Under the pieces are notes generated by a model that had not been told where the DNA came from, made no database searches, and saw only the letters and a list, made by a program, of their open reading frames with translations. From positions 124,001-188,000 of the forward strand of contig JADJOH010000007.1 in NCBI GenBank assembly GCA_016713925.1: DNA of 64,000 nucleotides. The letters run 5' to 3'. Positions 1 to 9,834 of the stretch are shown here, in pieces. Source of the stretch: Bacteroidota bacterium (GTDB lineage Bacteria; Bacteroidota; Bacteroidia; AKYH767-A; OLB10). The position numbers and the translations under genes were made by a program. Each line of letters begins with the position of its first letter. The first letter of the stretch is position 1.

Positions 1-2483
1 CGTTGCTTCCAGACGAAGGAAATAGGTAATGGCTTTCGTATATTCTTTGCCGTTATAATGCAATGCAGCAGCTTTGGCGAGGGATTTCTCCGTATAAATA
101 TTGGCAGGTTCGGAAATGATATTTTCGTAACCTATTAGGGATTGGGAATAGTTTTTATTTCTGAAATCACATTCCGCCTTGTAGAAAGTGGCATTCAGTT
201 TATAGGCACCGTTGGGGAATTGAGTCAGGTATTTATCGAAGTCGCGCGCCGCATCATCGAAATTCCCTTTGAGGTAACGTTGTTCAGCCGCTTCATAGGT
301 GATAGAATCCTGTGCTCCGGTACTGACGCTGGCATTGGGAATGTTTTTGACATAAGCAAAGTAATCGTCGGGCTTGCCATTGGAGATGTAGATGTTCTTC
401 ACACTATTCAAAGCCTCTGCAGCTTCCGGAGTTCCGGGATAAGTGCCAATGACTTTCTTGAACTGAGCCAGGGCCAGCTCATCCTGTTTATTGTTGTAAT
501 ATACCAAAGCAATATTCAACTGCGACCGTTTTGCATATTGGCTTCCCGGAAATTCTTTCAATAAGAGATTGAAGTTCTCCTTTGCTTTTTCACTGTCGCC
601 ATTGGCCATATAAGCACGTCCCCGCTCAAACAAGGCATCGGCACGGTATCGTGATTTCGGATAGCTGCCCAACAGACTGGTGAGCGTCCTTGATTTTCCT
701 CTGCATCTCCCTGTAATCCCTGAATGACACCACGCTGGAAGAGGGCATAATCGGAAGATGCTGCCTTTTCAGTGACCGCGTCGTTGTAGTAGCGCAGCGC
801 AGATTCATATTCCCGCATCGCATAGTGGCAATCGGCAGTTCGAAGAAGGGCATCATGGTAAATGGCGATTTCATCGGAATTTCTTTTGGCCATGTACTTT
901 CTGAACCAGGATTGTGATTCCTGATAATTGTTCAGTTTAAAATAGCAGTATCCTAAATTGTAGTTGCCCAGGTTATACATCGACGTATTGACAGAGCCGG
1001 GATTGAAGATAAAGGTCCGGTACTGCTTGATGGCCAGATCTAATTTTTCCTGTTTAAATAAGACTTCTGCTTTCCAATAAATGGCTTTTGCTCTGATGTC
1101 CGGATCTATATCGTTGATGATTGCTTTTTCAAACATGCCGATGGCTTTATCGTTCTCACCATCATTCATCATCTCTATTCCTCTGAAGAAGGCTACTTTC
1201 TGGTAGGCTCCTTTCGTCTTTGTCGTTTTGTTTTTAACATTGTCAAGAGCGATGAGCGCATCTTTGTAGTTACGTGTGCCGAGATAAAGTTCAGCGAGTA
1301 ACTCATTGGCCTCATCAGCATTTTTTGAATCGGGGTAGTTCTTGAGGAAGTCGCTGAATGCCGTTAAGCCACCGGGAAGATTCAATTCATACGAAAGCTT
1401 GGCGTAGTTGAAGAGGGCGTTTTCCTGAATGGAAGTATTGTGATTCAGCTTTGATGCAAACTGGAAGGCGTTCCGTGCTGCTGTTTTGTTGGCGGTTTTT
1501 AAATAACAATCACCCAAGTGATACCATGCATTCTGATCGAGAGAGTCCTGCTTCCCTGTAACTTTCTCAAAATTTTGAATGGCATTGTTGTAGTCGGCGT
1601 TTTTATATTCGCAAAAGGCAATGGTGTATCTGTCATCGCGGCTAAGCGTAGGCGTAGCTTGTGAGTAACCATCAAAATAGACCAATGCGTTTTTATAGTC
1701 TCCTTTTCTGTAATAAGATTCCGCTACAATACGCATGATCTCCGCATTGTTTTGCGGACTCTTGTTCTGCAGGACTGGAACGGCATAGCTGATAACGTCA
1801 TCGTACTTGCCCGTCTCAAAATACATCTGTGTAATATAGTACGGTACCAATGGACCAAAAGTGGCCGAAGAGTCTAATTTCCCAAAATACTCCAGTGCTG
1901 TTTTATAATTGTTGTTGGAATAAGCAATATGACCATAATAGTACTGTGCTGCGGTCTGATATTTGGATTTCACATTCAGAATCTCGTGAAACTTCTTCGC
2001 CGCCTTATCGAGTTCTCCCTTGTTGAAATAGCAATAGCCGGTCTTAAAATAATACTCCGGAACTTCATCTCCCGATAAATAATAGACATCCGCCTTTTCA
2101 AAAGCAGGGAGGGCTTTCGTGTATTTTTTGATTCTGTAATACTGTCGTCCCAGATAAAACCAGGCGAGAGGAGCTTTCGTGCTTTCAGAATGTTTCTCTG
2201 TAAAAATTAACAATTTTTGCTCTGCATCCGGATTAAATAATTCATACGAACACACAGCAGCGTAGAATTCAGCATTGATTTTATTGTGCTCGCTGCCTTT
2301 ATTCTCTGCCAGATAGGATTCAAAAACTTTCTTCGCAGCACTGTACTTTTCTTTCACATATAATTCCCAGGCGATCTTATAGTCCCTGTCTTTTTCGGTA
2401 AAATTTTCGGTGAGTTGTGCGAATGAGCCGGTTGACACCAGCAAGCAGCTAACAATCAGTAATTTATGAAATATCTTCTTCAT
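1..2483 (-). CDS. Large TPR-repeat protein, frameshifted and cut by the left window edge
   Basis: The N-terminus has a signal peptide (hydrophobic run, then SFAQ at about residues 20-23), so the protein is exported. The rest is a series of tetratricopeptide repeats, with motifs such as AWFYLGRQYYR and ALVYFDGY spaced about 34-40 residues apart. The frame starting at 2483 breaks near 694-703. Beyond it the product reads as unrelated sequence and stops at 558, while the frame with codons starting at multiples of 3 carries on the TPR pattern (YPKSRYRADALFERGRAYM, then FPGSQYAKRSQLNIALVYY) without a stop to position 1. One added G beside the AAAA run would restore a single frame (AEGKSRTLTSLL). 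The full protein should be about 1000 residues, a common Bacteroidota size for such proteins. TPR proteins usually act as protein-protein scaffolds in the periplasm. No specific partner can be named. Confidence 0.8.
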
Positions 2484-2811
2484 GCGTTCGGGGAATACTA
2501 TTCTTTCAAAAGTACACCTAAGGAACGCCTTATCTTTTATGAATCGTATGCTACTTATTTAAATTATTAACAGGGCATTATGAATTAAAGAAGAAGACAA
2601 AAATTAAAATTCCGTCCGGCACAATTTATAAAGTTGAATTCCGTTCGAGGATTTCTTAAGCGGACTTTCTGCCTCATGTTATTAATGTCGTTGAAAGATT
2701 TATTTAAAATTAAACTGAATTAATATTAAACCTTACCGATTTTTGCATGTCATAGAGACCAATTCCGGAACTCCGGTTTATATTAATCGTTAAACTAAAA
2801 AATTATATTCC
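2484..2811. other. Divergent intergenic region, AT-rich
   Basis: This 328-bp gap separates the divergent TPR gene and the lipoprotein at 2812. It holds the minus-strand -7 box at 2507-2514. A weaker plus-strand candidate is GATTTTTGC at 2738-2746, one mismatch from TAnnTTTGC. I saw no coding potential or RNA motif. Confidence 0.5.
2507..2514 (-). promoter_or_regulatory. Bacteroidetes -7 promoter box for the TPR gene
   Basis: The minus strand reads TACTTTTG, an exact match to the TAnnTTTG -7 consensus. It lies 23 nt upstream of the ATG at 2483. The -33 element was not convincing. Confidence 0.45.
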
Positions 2812-3666
2812 ATGAACAGAAACATTAAAACAGGCTTTGCATTGATGGGTGTCGTCGCGTTGAGTTTGAGTGCTTGTAAGAAAGAGAAGGAATCTATTGA
2901 CAGCGATACAGCTTCAGTTGCAGAATATGCGATGTCGGATGCAGCATTTAATGATGTGGCGAGTATTTCCGATGAAGCGTATGATGGATCATTGGACTCC
3001 TATCGTATACAAAATGGAGGTTCTTCAGAGAAGGTAATGACAACTTGTGCTACAATAACATTTGATACTACTGTGACACCGAAAACTCTGACAATAGATT
3101 TCGGTCCGAGTGATTGTTTATGCGGAGATGGAAACTACCGACGTGGAGCAATTATCGTGAGCTGGACAGGACCTTATAAAGATTCAGGCTCGGTCAGAAC
3201 CATTACATTCAATAACTATTTTGTCAACTACAATCAGATCCTGGGCACTAAAACTGTGACCAATAACGGTCGTAATACAAGCGGAAATCTAAGTTATACC
3301 GTCACCGTTAACGGTTCAGTTGTTTGGGATCCGCAATATTTTGGCGGTGGTGGAACCAGTACATTCACCTCTACACGGACACGTGTTTGGATAGCGGGAG
3401 AAGGAACTTTAGGTTGGCTGGATGATGTATATCTGATCAGTGGTTCTACCAATGGAACTACCCGCGCCGGATCTACCTATACCATGGTGACCACAGAAGC
3501 CTTGAAGAAAGAGATCGGATTCAAACATTTTACAGATGGAGTGCTTGAATTTACACCATCAGGTAAATACACCCGTGTCATTGATTATGGTTATGTAAAT
3601 GGTCAGCGCGACGCATTGGCTCAGGTAACCATCAACGGGTATACCTTTACGATACAGTTAAAATAA
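2812..3666 (+). CDS. Lipoprotein of unknown function
   Basis: This 284-residue protein has a lipoprotein signal peptide: a hydrophobic stretch ending in the lipobox L19-S20-A21-C22, followed by KKEKE. It should be exported and lipid-anchored. The mature part is rich in Ser, Thr, Gly and aromatic residues and looks like an all-beta fold. It includes a CLCGDGNYRRG segment and a run of beta-strand-like sequence with TSTFTSTRTRVW. I do not recognise a family beyond generic Bacteroidota hypothetical lipoproteins. It is a single-gene unit with a clear terminator just downstream. Confidence 0.8.
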   Translation: MNRNIKTGFALMGVVALSLSACKKEKESIDSDTASVAEYAMSDAAFNDVASISDEAYDGSLDSYRIQNGGSSEKVMTTCATITFDTTVTPKTLTIDFGPSDCLCGDGNYRRGAIIVSWTGPYKDSGSVRTITFNNYFVNYNQILGTKTVTNNGRNTSGNLSYTVTVNGSVVWDPQYFGGGGTSTFTSTRTRVWIAGEGTLGWLDDVYLISGSTNGTTRAGSTYTMVTTEALKKEIGFKHFTDGVLEFTPSGKYTRVIDYGYVNGQRDALAQVTINGYTFTIQLK

Positions 3667-3687
3667 AAATTTGATTAGGTTGATTTG

Positions 3688-3720
3688 AACGTCGGTTGTA
3701 GGGACCGGCGTTTTTTTTTT
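3688..3720 (+). terminator. Rho-independent terminator after the lipoprotein gene
   Basis: A 9-bp stem (AACGTCGGT pairing with ACCGGCGTT, one G-T pair) with a 7-nt loop runs directly into about ten Ts, 22 bp past the stop codon of the gene at 2812. Confidence 0.8.
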
Positions 3721-3846
3721 ACACGATTACCAATTCCGGTGTGTGGTAGAGCGAATCATCTTAACGCTTCTTAAAAAGAGGATATGAATTTTTTGCCAAC
3801 AATTACTTTCAAAAAAATGCAAATTTTTCAGAATCCTCCTTTTTTG

Positions 3847-6800
3847 TTATCGGATTATTGTAATTCTACCTCTGAATTTATATTTCTTTCTGTTGAAATC
3901 ACGGGCGCTCGCTTCATAAACATAGATGCCGGAAGGACATTCTGTTCCATCGTTAAAGTATTCGCCATTCCAGGATTCGATGAGATTGTCGCTTTCCCAT
4001 ACCACTTGTCCCCGACGGTTGTACACCTGTATTTCAAAATTCTGCACCCCTTCTGCCACAACCTGGAACAAATCGTTTTTCTGGTCGTTATTTGGTGTGA
4101 AGGCGTTGGGAATGTATAGGGAGAAATTGGGTCTTACTTCTACAGTCAGACTAAAAGTATCTTTACAACCTCCCGCGTTAGTCGTATAAAGTGTGACGGT
4201 ATAAGTGCCTACATCGTTGTAAGAATGCGAGGCAACACAACTGCTGTCGCCTGTTCCATCTCCAAAATCAAAATAACAGTCCGTGCTTCCAACAACAGCA
4301 GCGAAATTAAAATCAGGGTTCAGGTTACTTGCTATAAGTGGCTGAGCCAGGAATGTCGCATCGGAAGCGGGATAAACAGTAATAGGAGTGTTTAAAGTGT
4401 CAGTTGTAGAACAAGTGTCGGCACTCGTCAAGGTTAATGTAGGAAGGTAAGTGCCGGGATTACTATAGGTATGCACCGGGTTGTTCAGGAAGGAAACAAT
4501 TCCATCTCCAAAGGTCCAGAGATGAGTTGCGCCGGGAATTGTCGGGCTAAGATCCTGGAAAGTAACATCCAGAGGGGCGCAACCACTGATAATATTTGCA
4601 TCGATGGCTACCACCGGATTCGGCTTAATGATGACAAACGCGGAATAGAAATCATCGGGACAGCCCGGGGTTTGAGTTTGCAATGAAATGGTTTGAAGTC
4701 CGCTTGTAGGGAAGGAGTAATTTTGAACTTGTGCAGAAGAAATGGTATCACCTGCAATGATCCATGTCTGCGAAGTCCCCGGTACAACACCAAAATAAGG
4801 AGCGAAATCAAAACTGTTGCCTTCAAAACACTGTGGATCGGGAGGTAGAAAGAACGCCTGCTGGACAGCGGTTACACTGAGTTCCATCGTATCGTTTAGA
4901 GAACAGAATCCTTGTGAAGTGGTGACAATAAATTTAACTAACGTATCTGTAGTACCGAAAATGGGAACGGTAGCAATAGGGTTGGATGCTAATGGGGCGC
5001 TGAGGTATTGAGCCGGTGTCCAGCTATACGTGTATCCTGCCGTAGGTGTTGTCCCGATTCCGATTCCTTGCCCGGCACAAATCTGTTGATTGGCACCTGC
5101 ATTCGAAATCGGGTAATCCGTCACGAAGATCGTATCCCGAATGGTATCTGAATTGCAAACATTGTCGTTTGCCACGATATAAATGGGATAAGTTCCTGCG
5201 CTATTGTAATTCAGATGGAATGGCCCCCACGGTAGAGTGGAAGAGGCGTTCAGAATATTGGCGCCTCCGAATTCGAAAGTGAAATTTGTTGTGGCGGCGG
5301 GTGATAAACCGGTGTAAGTAAAAACAGTAGAATCATCACCACAAAGCTGATGGTCACTGATGGTGAAGTTGGCATCCGGCAAGGCGTTTACCAGGAGTGG
5401 CGTGGAATCTACAGCCGAGAGGCATCCTTCCGGACTCAGTACTGCCACACTGACATAGGTGGCTCCCGCAACAGACCATTGGAGAGTGCCGCTGCTTCCA
5501 TCACCCGGATTTCCACCCAACAGTGTCGCATTACCGAAATCCCATGTATAGATAGATCCAATGGGCGCACCCGTGGCTAACGGAGTTAAAGTGATCGTTT
5601 CTCCCTGGCAGATCTTTACCGGTGCGTTGAAGTTGACAATCGGTGTATTGAAGATGCGGATAGAATCTGTATAAGAAAATCCGAGACATCCGTTCTCCTC
5701 TATTGCCAGACTTAAAGTATAGGTGCCCGGAGTATTCCAGCTGATGTCAAATTGCGTATTCGACGGCGTCGTCACCGTTCCGCCACCATAAGTCCAGGCG
5801 TATGTAGCCGTAGCCGCTGCACTCCCCGAATAGACCACATTAACATCCACTCCGGTACATCCAGTATCAGGCAATGAAAAATTAGCCGTTGGAATAGCGA
5901 TAATATGTAAAGTGTCGGTGATGGTATCAGAAGCACATCCGTTTTCAGTGATTTGTAAACCAACAGGAATATTACCCGAAACATTCCAGGTAGCATTCGC
6001 TAATCCGAATCCATTGATTAAAACGCCACTGTTGTTGGGGAATATCCAATCGTAAAAGAGCAACGAACTGGTACTGTTAGCTGTGAAATCCGCTGAAACC
6101 GGATTGGTACCGTCAAAACATAAACTATCGTCGGAAATAGTAAAGGAGGCGATCGGTTTAGGTTTTACTACTATTTGTCGGCTAAAGGTATGTGAACATC
6201 CCGTAGGTTGAGTTAAAGTTAATCTTGTAAGATAAGTACCCGGCCCATAAGTATGAGATGGGATCACCAGATTTGTGCCGTTACCTGTAGCCACCGGGGA
6301 GCCATCTCCAAAATTGAAGGACCAATTCGTACTGGCATTGTAGGCGCCACTTACTGTGAAATCTGCAGTGAGTGATCCGCAGGCTATCAAACTATCTACA
6401 GAAAAATTAGCTGTTGGAAGCAAGAGTACACCCGTACCCCAGTTGAAATCAAATCCGGAATTACTTTGTGACGTATCATCCAGCATCAAGGCATATGTAT
6501 TTCCGGAAGTGACATTAATAGGAGGGCAGGCGGGGCTGGACGTGCAATTCACCGCGAAAGAAGACATCCCAAAAGGAAGAAATGGATCGTAGAAAGAGTT
6601 GCAAGCCACCTCTGTTCCCGGACATCCCAGCGTAATATCGTACAATGCCCATCTGAATCCGCCAATGTTTGTTGGAAACCCTGTAAATTCCAATGGTCCG
6701 TTATAGCCCACAGTGAATTTATACCAAAAAGGTCTGACCGGTGGTGAATTAAAACAGGAAGGTACCGGCGATGTGCCGGGCTGACCCGATCCCGGGCTGG

Positions 6801-7353
6801 TAAAATCATAAGTATTGCATATCGGAGAGGCATTGGTACACGTTAATGCCGGATTGATAAACCCGTTTGTACTGCTGATGCACACTAAAAATTCGCCATC
6901 ATCTTCAAGAGCTGTTACATAAAACCAAATTTGAGTTCCTGCAGCAGCGGTAAAGGCAACAGATGCCGGATCGAAGGTAGTGGCTGCGGTATTGCAAACA
7001 TTCACCACTCCCGGACTTGAGCAATTGCCTGTCAGTACCGTTATAGATAATTTTTCTGCAGGAGTTGCTCCGGAGGGAGAAACTGAAATCGTATTCACCG
7101 TTCCACTGGCCACATAAGAATACCAAATTTCATGACCACCTGCAGGAAGAGGAGGGATGGCTGCCGCATCGCAGGTATTTGAAATCCCATCTCCCGTACC
7201 TGTTGTGTTATTGTCACTGAAACAGGTGTTTCCGGTAGGATCAAGATAAACAAAACTGGCGTTGCCGCAATTATCATTAGGAGGTGCCTGAGCGAAAAGA
7301 TATTCGCACGACAGCAACAGCACAGTCATTAAACACAGAAGGCGGATGTTCAT
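3847..7353 (-). CDS. Secreted PKD-domain protein with type B T9SS (gliding motility-associated) C-terminal domain
   Basis: This 1168-residue protein starts with a signal peptide (MNIRLLCLMTVLLLS, cleavage likely after AQ at about 22). The body contains several PKD/Ig-like units, seen as repeated 'WSFNFGDGSP', 'YAWTYGGG', 'YTWDFGN', 'HLWTFGDG' and 'CYFDFGDGTGDSSC' motifs, each followed by a 'GTY..TLT' strand. The last 90 residues, from LYIPNAFTPNNDQKNDLF to the terminal KFRGRITIIR, match the CHU_C/gliding motility-associated C-terminal domain. This domain directs secretion across the outer membrane by the type IX system. The protein is probably a surface or extracellular adhesin-like structure. 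No other T9SS component lies nearby. It is convergent with the lipoprotein gene at 2812. Confidence 0.88.
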   Translation of the reverse strand: MNIRLLCLMTVLLLSCEYLFAQAPPNDNCGNASFVYLDPTGNTCFSDNNTTGTGDGISNTCDAAAIPPLPAGGHEIWYSYVASGTVNTISVSPSGATPAEKLSITVLTGNCSSPGVVNVCNTAATTFDPASVAFTAAAGTQIWFYVTALEDDGEFLVCISSTNGFINPALTCTNASPICNTYDFTSPGSGQPGTSPVPSCFNSPPVRPFWYKFTVGYNGPLEFTGFPTNIGGFRWALYDITLGCPGTEVACNSFYDPFLPFGMSSFAVNCTSSPACPPINVTSGNTYALMLDDTSQSNSGFDFNWGTGVLLLPTANFSVDSLIACGSLTADFTVSGAYNASTNWSFNFGDGSPVATGNGTNLVIPSHTYGPGTYLTRLTLTQPTGCSHTFSRQIVVKPKPIASFTISDDSLCFDGTNPVSADFTANSTSSLLFYDWIFPNNSGVLINGFGLANATWNVSGNIPVGLQITENGCASDTITDTLHIIAIPTANFSLPDTGCTGVDVNVVYSGSAAATATYAWTYGGGTVTTPSNTQFDISWNTPGTYTLSLAIEENGCLGFSYTDSIRIFNTPIVNFNAPVKICQGETITLTPLATGAPIGSIYTWDFGNATLLGGNPGDGSSGTLQWSVAGATYVSVAVLSPEGCLSAVDSTPLLVNALPDANFTISDHQLCGDDSTVFTYTGLSPAATTNFTFEFGGANILNASSTLPWGPFHLNYNSAGTYPIYIVANDNVCNSDTIRDTIFVTDYPISNAGANQQICAGQGIGIGTTPTAGYTYSWTPAQYLSAPLASNPIATVPIFGTTDTLVKFIVTTSQGFCSLNDTMELSVTAVQQAFFLPPDPQCFEGNSFDFAPYFGVVPGTSQTWIIAGDTISSAQVQNYSFPTSGLQTISLQTQTPGCPDDFYSAFVIIKPNPVVAIDANIISGCAPLDVTFQDLSPTIPGATHLWTFGDGIVSFLNNPVHTYSNPGTYLPTLTLTSADTCSTTDTLNTPITVYPASDATFLAQPLIASNLNPDFNFAAVVGSTDCYFDFGDGTGDSSCVASHSYNDVGTYTVTLYTTNAGGCKDTFSLTVEVRPNFSLYIPNAFTPNNDQKNDLFQVVAEGVQNFEIQVYNRRGQVVWESDNLIESWNGEYFNDGTECPSGIYVYEASARDFNRKKYKFRGRITIIR

Positions 7354-7463
7354 CTCAAACTAGAAATAATTGATTTGGAATTCTTTATTCAGGATTAGTT
7401 TGCCACAGGAAATATTCTTTTGTAGAATTGAAATAAACCTTTAACAGACTAATCCGGATGCAT

Positions 7464-7471
7464 TACTTTTG
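7464..7471 (+). promoter_or_regulatory. -7 promoter box for the M20 peptidase gene
   Basis: TACTTTTG matches TAnnTTTG exactly and ends 22 nt before the ATG at 7494. It overlaps the alternative upstream ATG at 7458, which argues against that start. Confidence 0.5.
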
Positions 7472-7493
7472 CGAGAACAAAACTACCCATTTT

Positions 7494-8865
7494 ATGGACA
7501 TTATTCAACCTTATATTGATCAAAATAAAGAGCGATTTATCTCTGAATTAATAGAGTTATTGCGCATCCCATCAGTTAGTGCTGACTCTAAATACAAAGC
7601 AGACGTCGTCAGAACAGCCGAGTATGTTAAAAAAAGCCCTGGAAGCAGCAGGTGCTGACAAGGTGGAGATTTGTCCCACGCCGGGTCACCCGATTGTTTA
7701 CGGCGAGAAAATCATTGACAGCAAGTTGCCTACCGTGCTCGTTTACGGTCATTACGATGTGCAGCCACCGGATCCGCTGGATTTATGGGATTCGCCACCT
7801 TTTGAACCGGTCCTGAAGGAGGAGAAGATTTATGCCCGGGGTGCCTGTGATGATAAAGGGCAGGTTTTTATGCATATCAAGGCTTTCGAGCTCATGATGA
7901 AGACAAATACTTTAGCCTGCAATGTGAAGTTTATGATAGAAGGAGAAGAAGAGGTAGGATCTGCGCATTTTGGTCTCTGGATTCGGGAGAATAAAAGCAG
8001 ACTTACGGGAGATGTGATTCTGATTTCGGATACATCCATCATCGCTAATGATATTCCGAGTATCGATGTTGGTTTGCGCGGATTGAGTTATGTGGAAGTG
8101 GAAGTTACCGGTCCGAACAGGGATTTGCACTCGGGCGTTTACGGCGGTGCAGTAGCGAATCCCATTTCCATTCTTTGTGAGATGATTGCAAAGATGAAGG
8201 ATGAAAATAATCATATCACCATTCCGGGTTTTTATGATGATGTGATCGAGCTGTCTGCTGCAGAAAGAGAAGAGTTAAACAAAGCGCCTTTCAGTCTCGA
8301 TGAATATAAAAGCGACCTTGGAATAAATGATGTTCTTGGTGAAAAAGGATTTACAACATTGGAGAGAACCGGTGTTCGTCCTACTTTTGAACTGAATGGT
8401 ATTTGGGGAGGTTATACGGGTGAAGGCGCGAAGACAGTTCTTCCTTCAAAAGCTTTTGCCAAGTGTTCTATGCGTTTGGTGCCTAACCAGACTTCTGAAA
8501 AAATTACGCAATTGTTCTCTGATTATTTCAAAAGCATTGCTCCGGCAGGCGTAAAAGTAGAGGTGAAGCCGCATCATGGCGGAGAGCCTGTAGTGACACC
8601 AACTGATTCAATTGCCTATAAAGCTGCCAGCAAAGCTATGGAGCAAACGTTTGGTAAAAAACCAATTCCGACCCGCGGTGGTGGAAGTATTCCTATCGTT
8701 GCTCTTTTTGAAAAGGAATTGGGATTAAAAAGTGTGCTGATGGGTTTCGGACTCGATAGTGACCTTATCCATAGTCCAAATGAACATTATGGTGTTTTTA
8801 ATTTTTTAAAGGGTATCGAGACCATACCACTCTTCTTCAGGTATTATGCTGAGATGAACAGATAG
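7494..8865 (+). CDS. M20 family metallo-dipeptidase, interrupted by a 1-nt frameshift
   Basis: The chosen start gives MDIIQPYIDQNKERF, the normal N-terminus of cytosolic M20 dipeptidases. The frame is lost at an A7 run (7629-7635): removing one A joins RTAEYVKK to ALEAAGADKVE and gives a continuous 456-residue protein, the family's usual length. The zinc ligands are present in the downstream part: H86 and D88 in YGHYDVQP, the DDKGQ loop, and the catalytic and metal Glu pair in EGEEEVGS. A lid/dimerisation domain follows, with DLHSGVYGG, and then the C-terminal SIPIVALFEKELG and SPNEHYG segments. The enzyme would hydrolyse dipeptides in the cytoplasm. The A7 run could be a sequencing error, which I favour, or a slippage site. 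Confidence 0.88.
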
Positions 8866-8885
8866 TTATATTTAAGTCAATTCAT

Positions 8886-8920
8886 ATGGCATTTTCTTCG
8901 AGAGGATGCCATTTTTTTTG
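8886..8920 (+). terminator. Rho-independent terminator after the M20 gene
   Basis: A perfect 7-bp stem (ATGGCAT at 8886-8892, ATGCCAT at 8906-8912) closes a 13-nt loop and is followed by eight Ts. It lies 20 bp past the stop codon. The ATG inside its stem is not a real start for the following gene. Confidence 0.8.
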
Positions 8921-8954
8921 TGATTTCATTTTCTTGGATTACTTTTATCCTGTA

Positions 8955-9275
8955 ATGAGAATCAGCAAAGCGCCCTTTGAGTTAATCGCATGGATATCTT
9001 CTATCTGCTATTTGGCTTTTATCAATCCCGAAGATCAGCATGTTAGTCTTTGTTTTTTTAAAATCATAGGCTTGCCCTGGTGTCCGGGGTGTGGCATTGG
9101 TCATGCTATTTCGTTCCTGTTGCATGGGGAAATGATGAGTTCCTTTCGTTCGCATCCTTTGGGACTATTCGCATTAATCGTATTGGTTTCACGAATAATA
9201 AAGTTGATCACAATGGAGTATGGCAAATACTCAGCAGCGATTAGCAGTCTTCTTCCTTCCGCTCACAAATCTTAA
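8955..9275 (+). CDS. DUF2752 family membrane protein
   Basis: This is a small, hydrophobic protein of 106 residues. The family signature is clear: a Cys-rich motif PWCPGCGIGHA followed by LLHGEMMSSFRSHPLG, with predicted membrane helices on either side. DUF2752 proteins are inner-membrane proteins of unknown function, common in Bacteroidota. I chose the ATG at 8955 because the in-frame ATG at 8886 lies inside the preceding terminator. A near-consensus -7 box (TACTTTTA, 8940-8947) sits 7 nt before this start. The TM2 gene follows after 10 bp, and this pairing suggests co-transcription. Confidence 0.82.
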   Translation: MRISKAPFELIAWISSICYLAFINPEDQHVSLCFFKIIGLPWCPGCGIGHAISFLLHGEMMSSFRSHPLGLFALIVLVSRIIKLITMEYGKYSAAISSLLPSAHKS

Positions 9276-9285
9276 TCACTATAAA

Positions 9286-9645
9286 ATGAACAACAATCTT
9301 TTAATGACATTGCCGGGAATTGAATCTGAAGAACTGTTCTTTACTCAGGAGGCTATTAAAGATCTTTCTGAAGAACAACAAAAGAATTTTTTCCTTTTGT
9401 ATTCAGGCAGGAGGAAGGATCCTCAGACCATTTTGATATGCGCTTTGTTGGGATTTGTTGGTGTCGCGGGCGTACATCGGTTTTTAGTAGGTCAGATAGG
9501 CATGGGCGTTTTGTTTTTCTTTACTGCCGGTGTTTGCTTTGTAGGAACTATCATAGACCTTATGAACTATAAGAAATTGGCACTTGAATTCAATCAACGA
9601 CAGGTCATAGAATGTAAATTGATAGCTGGATCTATGGGTGCATAG
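9286..9645 (+). CDS. TM2 domain-containing membrane protein
   Basis: This 119-residue protein has a polar N-terminal half (LFFTQEAIKDLSEEQQKNFFLLY) and a C-terminal TM2 domain. The domain has two transmembrane helices and the characteristic GFVGVAGVHRFLVGQIGMGVLFFF, here split as GVAGVHRFLVG and a following hydrophobic helix, then a DLMNYKKLA tail. An upstream in-frame start at 9220 would overlap the DUF2752 gene. The ATG at 9286 fits the operon spacing better. TM2 proteins are membrane proteins with no settled bacterial function. Confidence 0.82.
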   Translation: MNNNLLMTLPGIESEELFFTQEAIKDLSEEQQKNFFLLYSGRRKDPQTILICALLGFVGVAGVHRFLVGQIGMGVLFFFTAGVCFVGTIIDLMNYKKLALEFNQRQVIECKLIAGSMGA

Positions 9646-9819
9646 TTGCGGGATATCCTCGCCGGCATGTATGTTTCATATGCTTTAGCTTGTCATGGGT
9701 AAGAGGAGTAGTGGCGAGCCCGGGGCGATGGGGAATGAAAGTGAAGATGAAGAAATGAAATCAAACTTTTCATGTGTAAAATATTCCGGAATTATTGCGT
9801 TTATTTGAATTGATCTGAA

Positions 9820-9827
9820 TATATTTG
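9820..9827 (+). promoter_or_regulatory. -7 promoter box at the head of the 9.8-14 kb cassette
   Basis: TATATTTG matches TAnnTTTG exactly, with a TTG at 9795-9797 (22-nt spacer) as a possible -33 element. It ends 7 nt before the ATG at 9835, so the transcript would be nearly leaderless. The GTG at 9829 is too close to the box to be the start. Confidence 0.5.
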
Positions 9828-9834
9828 AGTGAAG

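Noticed and set aside
3855..7277. Many open frames within the PKD protein gene on both strands
   Set aside because: They overlap a single long signal-peptide and T9SS-domain gene and have no independent evidence.
9646..9819. Possible regulatory RNA before the cassette at 9.8 kb
   Set aside because: I found no conserved riboswitch core, stable stem with U-tract, or coding frame in this stretch; only the -7 box at its end is supported.
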